Assembly: GCF_014633365.1 (NCBI RefSeq)
Contig: NC_068346.1
Location: forward strand, 16,637,030 to 16,701,029
Direction of reading: 5' to 3'
Length of the DNA: 64,000 nucleotides
Origin: Diospyros lotus
Taxonomy: Eukaryota; Streptophyta; Magnoliopsida; Ericales; Ebenaceae
Each line of letters begins with the position of its first letter. The stretch's first letter is position 1. The translations under genes and the position numbers were made by a program. Of this stretch, positions 22,593-33,800 are shown in pieces. The notes beneath the pieces were generated by a model. The model had not been told where the DNA came from. It was given only the letters and a program-made list of their open reading frames with translations, and did not search any database.

Positions 22593-22675
22593 TTAGGCTT
22601 GGAAAAACAAATGCACCGGAGGTAGCTTTCCAAGCACTGATTAATCCTTTCCGTCTGCCCATCTGTTTTGGGGTA

Positions 22676-23329
22676 TTAGGCTGTTAACATGTGTAACTTC
22701 ACCCCTAAATTTTGAAATAACTCTTGCCAGAAAGTGCTGGTGATTATCTTGTCCCTATCTGAAACTATGGATAGTGGCAGCCCATGGATTTTAACAACAG
22801 AATCCAGCAATATACGGGCCACTTCCTGAGCTGTAAAAGGGTGGGCCAAACTCAAGAAGTGTGCAAATTTAGTCAACCTATCCACCACCACCAAAATAAC
22901 ATCCCTCCCTTTGAACTTGGGCAACCCTTCCACAAAATCGATTGAGATTTGTTCCCAAGCTTGCCCTGGAATGGCTAATGGCTGCAGCTGACCAGGATAG
23001 GCAACCTGTTTGTGCTTGCAGTGTTGGCATACCTCACAAGCCGAAACAAACACCGTTACATCCTTCTTAAGTCATTGACAATAAAATAATCACTTTACCT
23101 TGTGATAGGTGACCCTTAACCCCAAATGACCCCCCAATGGAGAGCTGTGCAAGGACTGCAAAATCCGATCTTTCAACTGGTTATCATCCCCTACCACCAG
23201 CCGCCCTTTGAATCTCGGTAATCCTGCTGAAAGAGAGTACCTAGGTTTATTGGCAGGCTGAATGGCTAGCTGTGGTACGAGGGCCTTAGCCCAATCTGAT
23301 TTTTCATATCTGAGATCTCCTTCACCCAA
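22676..23329 (-). pseudogene. Gypsy integrase of G1
   Basis: The frame at 23090-23329 covers the H2C2 zinc-binding region (SSPLGGHLGLRVTYHKVK). The frame at 22676-23053 has CEVCQHCKHKQ, then WEQISIDFVEGLPK with the first catalytic Asp, and IVSDRDKIITSTFWQELF with the second. The catalytic Glu motif continues in DGQTERINQCLE below 22676 after a stop. Confidence 0.75.
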
Positions 23330-23630
23330 TTAGGGACTATGGCTGAAATGGCTTGACAGCTGCCTGTTTCTTCCCTTCTTGATAAAGCATCTGCCACTAC
23401 ATTTTCCTTCTCCCTCCTATATTGGATCACATAATCCAACTCCAACAGTTTGGTGAATCCTTTTTTCTATAGCTGAGCATGCAACCGCTGCTGTAACAAA
23501 AATTAAAGGCTCTCATTATCTGTCCTTGTCACAAACTGATTTCCTTCCAAGTAGTGCCTTCACTTTTCCACTACAAATAGAACGGAAATCAGCTCCTTAT
23601 CGTATATGCTTAGTCCCAAATGCTTTGGGG

Positions 23631-24812
23631 CTAAGGCTTGACTAATATATGCCAAAGGCCTCCCATCCTGCACCAAACAGCCCCTATCCCCATGTCACAT
23701 GTGTCAGTTTCTAAGATAAATGGCTTTGAAAAATCAGGTAGACCCAATATAGGTGCCCTAGTCATGGCTCCATTCAGTGCTTGGAAGGCATCCATAGCAC
23801 TCAGATTCCATTGGAAGCTATCCTTCTTAAGCAACTCAGTTAGGGGCTTGCTCATTTTTCAATAGCCTTGGATGAACCTTCTATAATAGCCCATAAGGCC
23901 CACAAACCCCCGCAGCTCCTTAGCAGTCCTTGGCCTTGGACAATCAACCATATGGCAGCAATCTTTTTAGGATCAGTTTGCACTCCTTTCCCTGATATAA
24001 TTTGGCCCAAATATTCCACCTGTTCCTTGGCAAAAGTACACTCGGACAACTTTACATACAATTGATTGGATCTAAGGATTTTAAATGCTGTCCTCAAATG
24101 GTCTTAAGTGTTGTTCAAATGTAAGGTTGTAGATGAGGATATCATCGAAAAAGACACGGATGAATTTCCTCGAGTAAGGGCTGAATATACAGTTCATTTG
24201 AAATTGAAAAGTTGCAGGGGCGTTGGTCAAATCAAAGGGGATGACAGTGAATTCATAGAGCTCTTGGTGGGTTCTAAAAGCGGTCTTGGGAATATCAGCG
24301 GGGTTCATCCTAATTTGATGATACCCCCCTCTCAAGTCTAACTTTGAAAAAACAGTGGCTGCAGTCAGTTCATCTAGTAGGTCCATGATGGGAATTGGAA
24401 ATTTGTTCTTTATGGTCATGGCATTCAGTTGGCAGTAATCCACACAAGATCTTCGAGTCCCATCCTTTTTCTTAACAAGTAAAACTGGGGAAACAAAGGG
24501 GCTTTGGCTAAGTTGGATAGTTGATTTGGCTAGCATTTCTTTTACCAGTTTTTCTATCTCAGCTATTTGAATAGGTGGGTACCTGTTAGACCTAATGTTT
24601 ACAGGTTCAGTATTAGGCTTAAGGTGTATAGAATGGTCAAAGAATCGATTAGGAGGTAAGGATGAGGGTTCAGCAAATATATCCTCAAACTCAATCAAAA
24701 GTAAATGTAAAGGGCCCTGAGAATGTACCTTTGAAAGAGAGAATAAGGCAGAATCAGCTGCAAGTATAAGATGCCCATCAGCCTTTACTTCCTCCTTGCT
24801 GTCTCCCTCCAA
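23631..24812 (-). pseudogene. Gypsy reverse transcriptase and RNase H start of G1
   Basis: The frame at 24081-24812 contains the RT fingers and palm: [47 protein letters not shown], then VFFDDILIY, which holds the catalytic Asp pair. The next frames (23852-24097 and 23631-23855) carry the thumb (YLGQIISGKGVQTDP) and the RNase H start (PFILETDTCDMGIGAV). The breaks at about 24.09 and 23.86 kb are frameshifts. Confidence 0.8.
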
Positions 24813-24857
24813 CTCAACTGCATATATAGAGTATTATTGAGCCCCCGAACCACCCTC

Positions 24858-25424
24858 TTACTGGAGCATTTTCTGCATTTTATTTCCTGTAATTAGCTTA
24901 CATTCTCCAGCCTCCAAGTTCCCTGTCAATGTCAATTTCTTTCCCTCCATTTCGAATGTCACCTCTAGTTTGTTGAAATCAAACACTAGAGGGCTAACCG
25001 TTTTCATCCAGTCCATTCCGAGGACTTTATCGCTCTCTCCCAATCTCAAGACTCTAAGGTCTGCTGTGAACTCATGCCCTTGCATCTGCCATTGGAAGTT
25101 TTGGCATTTGAATCTGCTAGTCATCTTCCTGCTGTTGGCCACTGTAACCAATAAGGGGAACGTGGCCAATGTGGGGCATTGCAATTCCATGGCAGTGGCT
25201 TCATCCAAGAAGCTGTGGATGCTGCCACGGTCTATCAAAATCACTAGCATCCTCTTCCCATAATTCCCCTTCACCTTAATTATCTTCCCTGATGGACAGC
25301 CTTGCAAGGCATGTAGGGAGATTTCTCCATCTTCCTCTCCTGCTGTCCCTTCCTCTATATTGTCCATTTCTCCAGCAGCCACTACTTCTCCTTCCACTTC
25401 TTCTTCTAACCCTTGCATTTGCAA
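24858..25424 (-). pseudogene. Gypsy aspartic protease region of G1, altered active site
   Basis: The frame has the retropepsin-like layout: LVILIDRGSIHSFLD, then LLVTVANS and VLGMDWMKTVSPLVFDF. In active relatives the first motif is D-S-G or D-T-G. Here the middle residue is Arg (DRG), which would abolish catalysis. The C-terminal linker leads into RT after a frame break at about 24830. Confidence 0.7.
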
Positions 25425-25439
25425 AAGCTGCCTCTTACA

Positions 25440-26114
25440 TTAATGACCTGGGCTGTATTTTTCCCCACATCTAGAACATAGCCCCAGCTGCCTTTTCTGC
25501 TCCATTGATAGGGTTTTAACCGGGGCTGGGCCTGGCAAAGCCTTAAGAATTAAGGTTCCTCTTTGAACTATGGGGTTGGCAGCTTTTAAATTACCTCCAT
25601 TTGACTGGCTGCTCACAGGATATGCTCTTGGCTGCAGCTTGTGCTTCCTAAATATAGCCTCCAGTGCCAGCTCTTGCATCCTGCCTTACAGTGATGGGTT
25701 GCATCATCTTCACCGTGGGCCATAGTTCCTCATTCAATCACTAATGAAACTCAATACAAAATAAGTTTCAGTCAAGGTTGGATGGGAATTCAGCACGAGA
25801 GATTTCAATTCCTCAAACCGAGCTTGATACTCCATTATGGAATCTTCCTGTTTCAGCTTGTTAAATTCTTCGATAACATCCACCATGGACCTTTCTCCTT
25901 GCCACCTACATACATTCCTCATCCGACTCCAACCTTGGAACCAATCATTGAAATATTCTGCTGCTAAGTTCACCCTCTGATTCTCGGCCACTTGGTAGTG
26001 GTGGAAGAATCTCTCACACCAACAAATCCACCATCTAGGCTTGTCCCCTTCAAAAATGAGAATCTCCAATCTAGGCATAGGAGTATGATGGGAAGTAGTG
26101 TAAGGGCCTCTCAC
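25440..26114 (-). pseudogene. Gypsy gag and zinc knuckle of G1
   Basis: The frame at 25734-26114 includes LEILIFEGDKPRWWICWCERFF, AAEYFNDWFQGW and KQEDSIMEYQARFEELKSL, the Retrotrans_gag domain. The frame at 25440-25679 has QELALEAIFRKHKLQP and ends at a zinc-knuckle-like CSRCGEKYSPGH. The two are out of frame with each other. Confidence 0.7.
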
Positions 26115-26815
26115 CTGAAGTTCCTACTCAATTTCTGTCCGGTCATCAACGGCATGCAAATCAGGGGCTGGTGACAGAATTCAAACTCCGGTAGTGGACC
26201 TTGGAGGAAAATCACCTGGTAAACCCACTTGGGGCCTCCTAGAAAACAGATCAAGGACACTATTGATCCTTTGATTTACACTGGCGATCTCCAGGTGAAT
26301 TCTGGAGAATTCCTCTTCCATCCCCTAGTCTAAAACCTGCACTGCCTCCCTAGCTGTTGCATTCTCAACTTTGCCAAGACTCACCTCCTCCCGAGTCTGG
26401 TGCAGCCCCAATTCCATTGTGTCAAGCCTGGCCTCTATCTGTTTCATCCTCATTCCCTTCGCCATACCTCAAACCGAATGATTCCTCTGCTCTGCAATGG
26501 AATTATCTCTCTGTTCTGCAACTAATTCGCTTCCTCTGATTTATACTAAATTGCCCGTCTGACCTGCACCCACTATCTCCTCTGATTGGTAATTGATCTC
26601 AGATCAGGATTGACAGCGGCTGGATTCTATAGTTCCGTTAATCCAAACCGAATGCTTGAGACCCTACGACCGATCACTATGGATCAACAACCCAAATCCA
26701 ATCGCGATTGCTATGAATTCAAGATTGCTCGAGCTCTGTTTGCAATCGTCGAGATTCAATGACTGCCCCCAGACCAGCTTCCACTTTGCGCCTTCCCTTC
26801 TTGCCATCCAACCAT

Positions 26816-27959
26816 ATGAAAAAAAAAAAAAAGGAAAAAGAAAAAGAAAAAGAAAACAACATACCAAACCTTTGCCCAATTATGTGGAATTGCCCATCAA
26901 GCCAAAAAAAAAAAAAAAACTATGTGGGATTGGCTACATGAATTCTAGACCATCATTAATTTCTATCTATGGTCTTATCTTTATAAAGTTCTTATATCTA
27001 ATATTGTACATAAGTGTATTTTACTAAGTTTCTCTTGGTCTTTCTTTACCTCTTTTGCTAGATTCTTGTTTATTTCATCCATTTTCCTCTAGGAGCCTCT
27101 GTTGATCTTCTTTTCACAAGACTAAATTATTTTAATTGTATCATCGGATCTTATCTTCAATAGGAGTCACTTTGACCTTGTTACGAGTAATTTTATTTCC
27201 GTATTTGTGAAAATGATAGAAAAAATCAAATAAAAAATTCAGTTTCATTTTTCTAATTGAAAATGGAATCTGAATACCAAAATCTAAAAAAGCACATGAA
27301 AATTGACACTCAAATCAAACAAGCAGCTCTTAATATTCTGGTTTAGTTGAATTGACTAATTACTATCTTCTAGAAAGAATATGGAAAGATTACAGCTCTG
27401 AGGTAGGAAATATTGCCAAGGGCAAACCAATGCCCTTTGTAGTTTGCTAAAAGTTGATGTTAGGTCATGTTTAGCTGCCAATTATACAAATTTTTGTATT
27501 ATGTTTTCAGATGCAGTCTAGTGTTGCATCAATTGTTATTGGATGTGTTAAATCAGTTTAAAATCAACTTTGCCAACTTGACAAACATGCATGAGATCAG
27601 ACTATTTCTCAAATAAAGTTCAGTTTCGTCTCAAAGATGGTATGGATAAAGAAATGATGGTGTGATGACAAACTAATGTGCTCTTCGGTTCTGTTCTAAC
27701 CTATTGTGTGCTTGTCCTATTTTCCCGAATTTATTGTTGGGATTTAACTTCAAGGACTTGCATGCACTTATTTTTATTCATATTATATTTTGGAGCATGG
27801 ATTATGTTTTGTTCTAGTTCATTCTATTGTTGATATTGTAGTAAATTTTGTGCTATTTCGGCATTATCGTGAGTTTTTTTGTTTATATTTTCTTGTGAAT
27901 TTATCTTCTCCTGTAATGTTTGCATGTACCTTATCTTGCGTTCTTCTGTGGGTTTGCAG
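26816..27959 (+). other. Right end of the PPR intron
   Basis: It begins with A-rich runs (26818-26860 and 26904-26920), then GTGGGATTGGCTACATGAATTC, a motif seen at the ends of dispersed plant repeats. The rest looks like ordinary AT-rich intron sequence with the acceptor TGTGGGTTTGCAG at 27947-27959. An open frame from 27879 is an intronic extension of exon 2, not coding. Confidence 0.5.
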
Positions 27960-29204
27960 CTTTCAGAAGAAATGGAAAAAAGAGGGATGAACAAAACAGT
28001 CAGTGATCAAGCTATACATCTAGATCTTGTTGCTAAAACTCAAGGTGTAGCTGCCGCAGAAACTTACTTCATCAATCTTCCCGAAACATCAAAGAATCAT
28101 CTTACTTATGGTGCTCTTTTGAACTGTTACTGCAAGGAATTACTGACTGAAAAAGCAGAGGCTTTACTGGAAAAGATGAAAGAACTGAAGTTAGGGTTAA
28201 CCTCCATGCCTTATAACAGCCTGATGACCCTCTACACAAAAACTGGCCACCCAGAAAAGATACCATCCATCATCCAAGAAATGAAAGCCTGTGATATAAT
28301 GCCAGATTCATACACGTATAATGTCTGGATGAGGGCTCTTGCCGCTGTCAATGATATTTCCGGTGTTGAGAGGGTCATTGATGAGATGAAGAGGGATGGC
28401 CGAGTCTCTGGAGATTGGACAACTTATAGCAATCTAGCTTCAATTTATGTTGACATGGGCATGATTGAGAAGGCAGAGAAGGCTCTCAAAGAATTGGAGA
28501 TGAGAAATGCCCATCGGTATCTATCTGCTTTCCAGTTCCTGATCACATTGTATGGGCGAACTGGGAAACTGCTTGAAGTTTACCGTGTATGGCGTTCTTT
28601 AAGATTGGCTTTTCCTAAAACTGCAAACATAAGCTATCTGAACATGATTCAGGTTTTGGTTAAGTTAAATGATTTACCAGGTGCTGAGAAGTGTTTTAGG
28701 GAATGGGAATCAGGGTGCTCAACTTATGATATTAGGGTTGCTAACGCACTTATAGGAGCTTATGCTAAAGAAGGTTCACTGGAGAAGGCTAAAGAGCTCA
28801 AGGAGAGGGCTCGTAGGAGGGGGGCCAAACCTAATGCTAAAACCTGGGAGATCTTTCTGGATTATTATTTGAGAAACAAGGAGATCAAATCAGCAGTTGA
28901 TTGTGTTGAGAAAGCAATTTCTGTTGGTAGAGGGGATGGTGGGAAGTGGATTCCATCCCCTGAGATTATTAGGAAGTTGATGGAACATTTCGAACAAAAC
29001 AAAGATGTGGAGGGTGCAGAAGGTTTTCTGGAAATTGTGGAAAAAGCCAAGGACGGCCTTGGGGTGGAGGTCCTTGAATCATTGATAAGGACCTATGCAG
29101 CAGCTGGTAGGACAAGCCCTGTAATCCGTAGACGTCTAAAGATGGAGAATGTGGAATTGAGTGAGGACTGTAAGAAGTTACTTGATGTGGTTTGTACGGA
29201 GTGA
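27960..29204 (+). CDS. PPR protein (At1g60770-like), exon 2
   Basis: The exon encodes 414 residues plus a TGA stop (29202-29204). It starts LSEEMEKRGMNKTVSDQAI directly after the acceptor and joins exon 1 in phase 0, giving 491 residues, the length I recall for the Arabidopsis protein. It holds tandem 35-residue PPR units without E or DYW domains, so it is P-class: for example TYGALLNCYCKELLTEKAEA, MPYNSLMTLYTKTGHPEK, YTYNVWMRALAAVNDISGVE, WTTYSNLASIYVDMGMIEKA, and AFQFLITLYGRTGKLLEVYR. The conserved end is TYAAAGRTSPVIRRRLKMEN. P-class PPRs bind RNA, usually in mitochondria or chloroplasts; the RNA target is unknown. No frameshift or stop is present. Confidence 0.93.
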   Translation, partial: LSEEMEKRGMNKTVSDQAIHLDLVAKTQGVAAAETYFINLPETSKNHLTYGALLNCYCKELLTEKAEALLEKMKELKLGLTSMPYNSLMTLYTKTGHPEKIPSIIQEMKACDIMPDSYTYNVWMRALAAVNDISGVERVIDEMKRDGRVSGDWTTYSNLASIYVDMGMIEKAEKALKELEMRNAHRYLSAFQFLITLYGRTGKLLEVYRVWRSLRLAFPKTANISYLNMIQVLVKLNDLPGAEKCFREWESGCSTYDIRVANALIGAYAKEGSLEKAKELKERARRRGAKPNAKTWEIFLDYYLRNKEIKSAVDCVEKAISVGRGDGGKWIPSPEIIRKLMEHFEQNKDVEGAEGFLEIVEKAKDGLGVEVLESLIRTYAAAGRTSPVIRRRLKMENVELSEDCKKLLDVVCTE

Positions 29205-30844
29205 TTGTTGTTCATTTCTCATTATTCTCAGATAATCTTGAAATCTGAAGAGATAAATCAAATGGTTTTGACGTATCATTCTGTTACTTCCAAATAATTG
29301 AACTATTTGCCTTATCTTTGTGAATTTATGAAATTCACTGATCCATGACAGCTCTTCTGGACAAAGTGGTTTGGATGATGCTACTTTCTTTTCTCATGTA
29401 TCTCCTATACTGATTATGTGATGTGTGGTGATTTGACTACTTAGGCAGCAATGAGTCAACAATCTGTGCAAAACAGGGACATGATGTTCCTTCAACTGAA
29501 TGTCCAGATTTCCTTTAGCTTTTTGCTCATGAAATGAAAGTGTAGATTTATCCTTATTTATCATTGATTAGATCTACGGTTTGCTGCTTCCTTACAAGAG
29601 CAGCATATGCAGGAGATGGTAATGTACTGGTTAGCTCTTATGTTTTACTTTTTTTCTTTTTACTATCAATGAGAACTTGCAGCCACTCTCCTTCACATTT
29701 CATATGTTCGCCGTTTACTAATGAAAAGTGAAATTTTGGTAGGTTCTGGACTCTGGGGGCCTGTATTAGAGACGACATTCGGCTTCTTAATTAGAATATC
29801 CGGCAGCAACTGCAATGACAAGTATAGATAGGCAAAGGAGAGACTACCAGAATGGCTTTTCGTCAGCACATGATCCGAGAACTCTTAATTATTGTTTGTT
29901 CATTCTACTTGGAAGGTTATTTATGTCAAAGCCTTGATAAATTTAAGCTTGTTTTGCATCATTTGAAGACATTATGCGAGTAGCTTAGACATAAAGTGTA
30001 GAGGGCATAATGCCAGCAAGCTTGAGGAGCCCCTTAGACTACCCATTGAATCATGACAGTTTCCATGGCAAACAGCATGCTGTGCTGATTATTAAATTGA
30101 GCTGACTTTGCGTTTATTTTGTCGAGTTTTTTGGCAGTGCCATCTTCTTCATGTTGCCGCCTTGCGTTATAATGGCTCTCCATTTTGGTTTATATGCTTC
30201 TAAGCTACTCCATATACTTGTGCACTTATGCCTTCTCATTCAAGAAATTATGATGCCATTGGCACCACAGCTGTGTCTTCCCCTACAGGATAAAGGCCTT
30301 TTATTTTAAATTTAAAACACCCACTTTTTAATTTTTGCTTTTGAGTTATTTCAATTGTTTCCTTAGTTTTGTAAACACAAGTTGTGTTGACTAGGATGCC
30401 ATTCTTTCCGGTATTCAGAAGGAAAATGAAATTTTTTTCTAAAAATCTTTATAATTCTATAGAACCAACCAGTGATTTAGTAAAAGTAAGAATAAGATTG
30501 GGTATGATAACAAGAGTTTGATGTATGGTATGAATGCTTTCATACAAAATTAAAACTCAATGCTTGCAAGTATAATAATGAGAGAGATAGCAGCAAAGTT
30601 TTGCTGATCTCAAAATCACAAGTATATTCACTATATTTTGTCCCATTTACATAAAAGAGTCCCTGAAACCGTATATATAATTAATCAATGGACCAACTGC
30701 TAGGCCTTGAGAACAAAAAATGGATTGACAAAGAAAAATAAATACAAAAATAGTAATTGACCCCAATGAAGTTGAATAATTGAAACCCAACTCACCAAAA
30801 AATAGAAAAAAGAAAAAGAAAGAAAAAAAAAAAAAAAGTGTCCC
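29205..30844. other. Convergent intergenic region between PPR and neprosin genes
   Basis: It holds the 3' UTRs of the two converging genes. No other gene is supported. A poly-A-rich tract lies at about 30816-30837, just beyond the neprosin stop codon. Short ORFs here are Phe/Ser-rich and not convincing. Confidence 0.5.
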
Positions 30845-33800
30845 TTAGGGGCAGTTTGGATTTCTTCCGGGCCCTCCATAATAGAAATAGTTCCCCCAAA
30901 CGGCATTAATCCCTCCTTGGATGTCGTAGCAATTGGGGTGATCCGCCAAGACCCGAAGGTCCGAAAGTGGAATCAGGCTATTGTCCCAATCTACAACCTG
31001 AAGGTTTCTGAAGTAAGAGGCCCGCCCGAATCCTTCTCGAGGGAAGTGCCCGCTACCCATTTGGGTCGAAGTGTGGGAACCCGACGGGTTTGTGTTCACA
31101 ACTTCGCCACCGAACTGGATCATGCTAGCGTGGTCTCTCAAGTGCGTGAACAGGAACGACGGCCAGTACCCAACTAGGACCCCAGATCCGAATTCAAGCC
31201 ACCAATTCCCATGCTTCGGATCCTGCATAAAACAACATCGTTATCCTTGTTTCATTAATTCTTCATCTCATGCTAGTTTTCTACAATTGCTCTCTCGTTT
31301 ATTTTTAGTATTTGGAATTTCTATGATTTTATCAAAACAACCCCCTTTTTAGTCCAAAATGTGTTTAGCTTCTAAAATGAGAGGTCAAAAGAAAAAACAA
31401 ACAAATTAGAAGACCCAAAATGCTAAAAATTAAATCACATTGAGATATTTGTAAAAAAAAAAATTCAAATTAAAGGGGTGCGGAGTTTACTCTGATTTAT
31501 TCTTTCTCAAAACAAAAAAGAAAAGAAAAGCTGGACGCTAACTCATCTCAAGGCCACTTTGTAAGGTAAATCAATCAAGGAGATTGAAAATAAGATGAAT
31601 TGCCCAAAATGCCCAATGCCCACTCATCATATTTGGCCAATCTCATATTGTGCCAGCAACATTATTGGTTTACTGTTTGAATATGTATGAATGTTATGAA
31701 ATATATTATTAGGAATCTTCTCAAACTTTAAAAAAAGCTATTAGTCCTCGTTACTATCTTGGTTGATTTTTTTTCTTTTTTCCTTTTACTTAGATGGTGG
31801 GACCCAATAACTATATATGGTCTTCCCCAATTAATTGTGGTAACGGTCCTCATTTCCAAATATGGACGAAGCCCATTGCATATATATGTATATATATGTA
31901 CCCACGGCATGTATGTCTACCATCCATTTAAGAAGGAGAAAGTATATAAGATGTAATTCACTTTCCCAGCATCCAAACAGGAATTGCAGGAAGAAAAGTT
32001 ACCTTCCAAACTAACAAACTGATGTCAAATTGGCCGCCATTGTAGGACGAAGTAGGAGAGATTGCAGCCCCAATTGCAATCTTATTGTTGGTCTGAACAA
32101 ATCCCGAGCACAGTAAATTGTAGCATCCTGTTGCTTGATATGCATCGCTCTGTACGTAAATTGGTTTCATATATATATTAATTAGCTACTTTTGCTTTTG
32201 TTTTGTTTTTAACTAAATGAATATGTTGTTACATAAACAATCATATATATACTATGCTTAGGAAACAACAAAAGCTTACAGTCCAATAAGTGAAGAACCT
32301 TGGATAGTTGTCCCCATAGAGCTCCGGGCTAACCTGTGGAAGATCAATGACTTTTGATTACAAAACCAGGTGAAATGAGTCATTTTTAAAGGTTGTTTTT
32401 GTTAATGTTAGAGAACTTCTTAAATGCAAATTAATTAAACAGAGACAGATAGGTGTTCGGCATCTGGTAAATATAGAGAGATTTATAAGGTGTGTTTTAT
32501 AATTTGATAATTAAAATTTTTGACATGTCAGTTACTAATTACCTAGAGCTGTAAGAATTGCTAGAATTTACAAAAAAAAATAATTATATAAACAGCTAAA
32601 TATTAACTGAATCTATCATATTATTGTGAGATGGAGGACCGGGGTGTAAATTCCCTTGAGACTAAACCATTTTAAACTTTTATGTTCTTCCTCTGAATTT
32701 CTGTATGATTGTGTGTGACCCAATCTTATCTATTAAAATAATCTATTATTGTGTCTTCATGAATATTTGTTTCCCAATATTTCGTCATATTGTTTCATTT
32801 TCTTCATGAATTTTGTGTTCGAAACGTAGAGTTAATTTATAAATATTAATATGACCCATGATTTTGCATGTTCCTTTTTTGGGTATAATTTCGTAGCATA
32901 ATTGTAATGTAACAACAAAACCACCTTCATTTGTAGCAAAGGTATATCAAGAAACATGAACAAACACAATAATTTCCAAACACAAAGTCCAAATTAATGA
33001 GAAAAACGCATCAGTATATAAGTTTTTGAGGTAAATTGCATTATAAGCTCAGTGGAGATGAAGAGATTTGAGAAATATTAAAGAGAAGTGATGATGAAGA
33101 TGCATGCCTGCCAGCCGGCTTCAATGGTGTTGAGATCGTCGCCGAAGGAGCCGGAGATTACCCAAATCTGTGAAAGGCTGAACTCATTAGGGTTTTCCAC
33201 CAGAGGTGCCCATACATTTATGTTGGCTTTTGCTCCGTAGTATTCTTCTCCACTCACGTACCCTACAGCATGCTGCACCCATACACACACATTACTGTTA
33301 GGATAATCCAATCACCAAATAAGAACACCCAAATTGGTGTTGAATTGAATATTAAAAATATATAGAGACAGATAGAGGTGGTGTGTGTGTGTGTGGTAGG
33401 AGAGAGAGCCAAGAGCAATGAGCCATAGAGAGAGTGTTCCAAGACTTGAGATATCTAGAATTATAAGAATTCGAAGGACTATTTATGGTTTTGTAGATTA
33501 ATTTTAGGTTCTACTATTAAAACTCAACTATGTATAAGTTAACCAAATTTATTTTTGGGTTCCCATCCTCTAAATTCTAATTGATTTCTATGATAGTGTC
33601 TACCGCAAATATTTAATAAATAAAGAAAGAACCCAGCGTTCTCAGTGCATGGCGATGAAGATGAAGGACAGATATATACACCCGTATATGTATGTATATG
33701 CTAACCTCATGCCCATTGCTAGAATAGTCTCGTCGAGTAAGCCTTGGGATTTTCCTTCCAAATCGTTCAATGGAGTTGGCTCGTGTGATGTCTAGCTCAG

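Larger units (their letters stand above)
22593..26815 (-). mobile_element. Ty3/gypsy retrotransposon G1, 5' part (gag, protease, RT, RNase H, integrase core)
   Basis: On the minus strand the order gag, zinc knuckle, protease, RT, RNase H, integrase identifies a gypsy element. It ends in integrase just after the TDGQTERINQ motif at about 22600. The 3' LTR is missing. Upstream of gag a leader of about 700 bp is present, but no primer site or 5' LTR was found before the A-rich tract at 26818. Frame changes and stops in every domain show it is inactive. Confidence 0.75.
11447..27959 (+). other. Giant intron (16,513 bp) of the PPR gene, packed with nested retrotransposons
   Basis: The donor is GTAACC at 11447 and the acceptor is TTTGCAG ending at 27959. 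Native-looking intron sequence remains at the left end (about 11447-12271) and right end (about 26816-27959). Everything between is LTR retrotransposon sequence, almost all on the minus strand and so antisense to the host gene. Both host exons are intact and join in frame, so the intron is presumably still spliced. Confidence 0.85.

Noticed and set aside
27879..27959. Upstream extension of PPR exon 2 as a separate 441-residue protein
   Set aside because: The extension is intron sequence with no ATG start and no family similarity. Exon 1 supplies the conserved N-terminus in exact phase.
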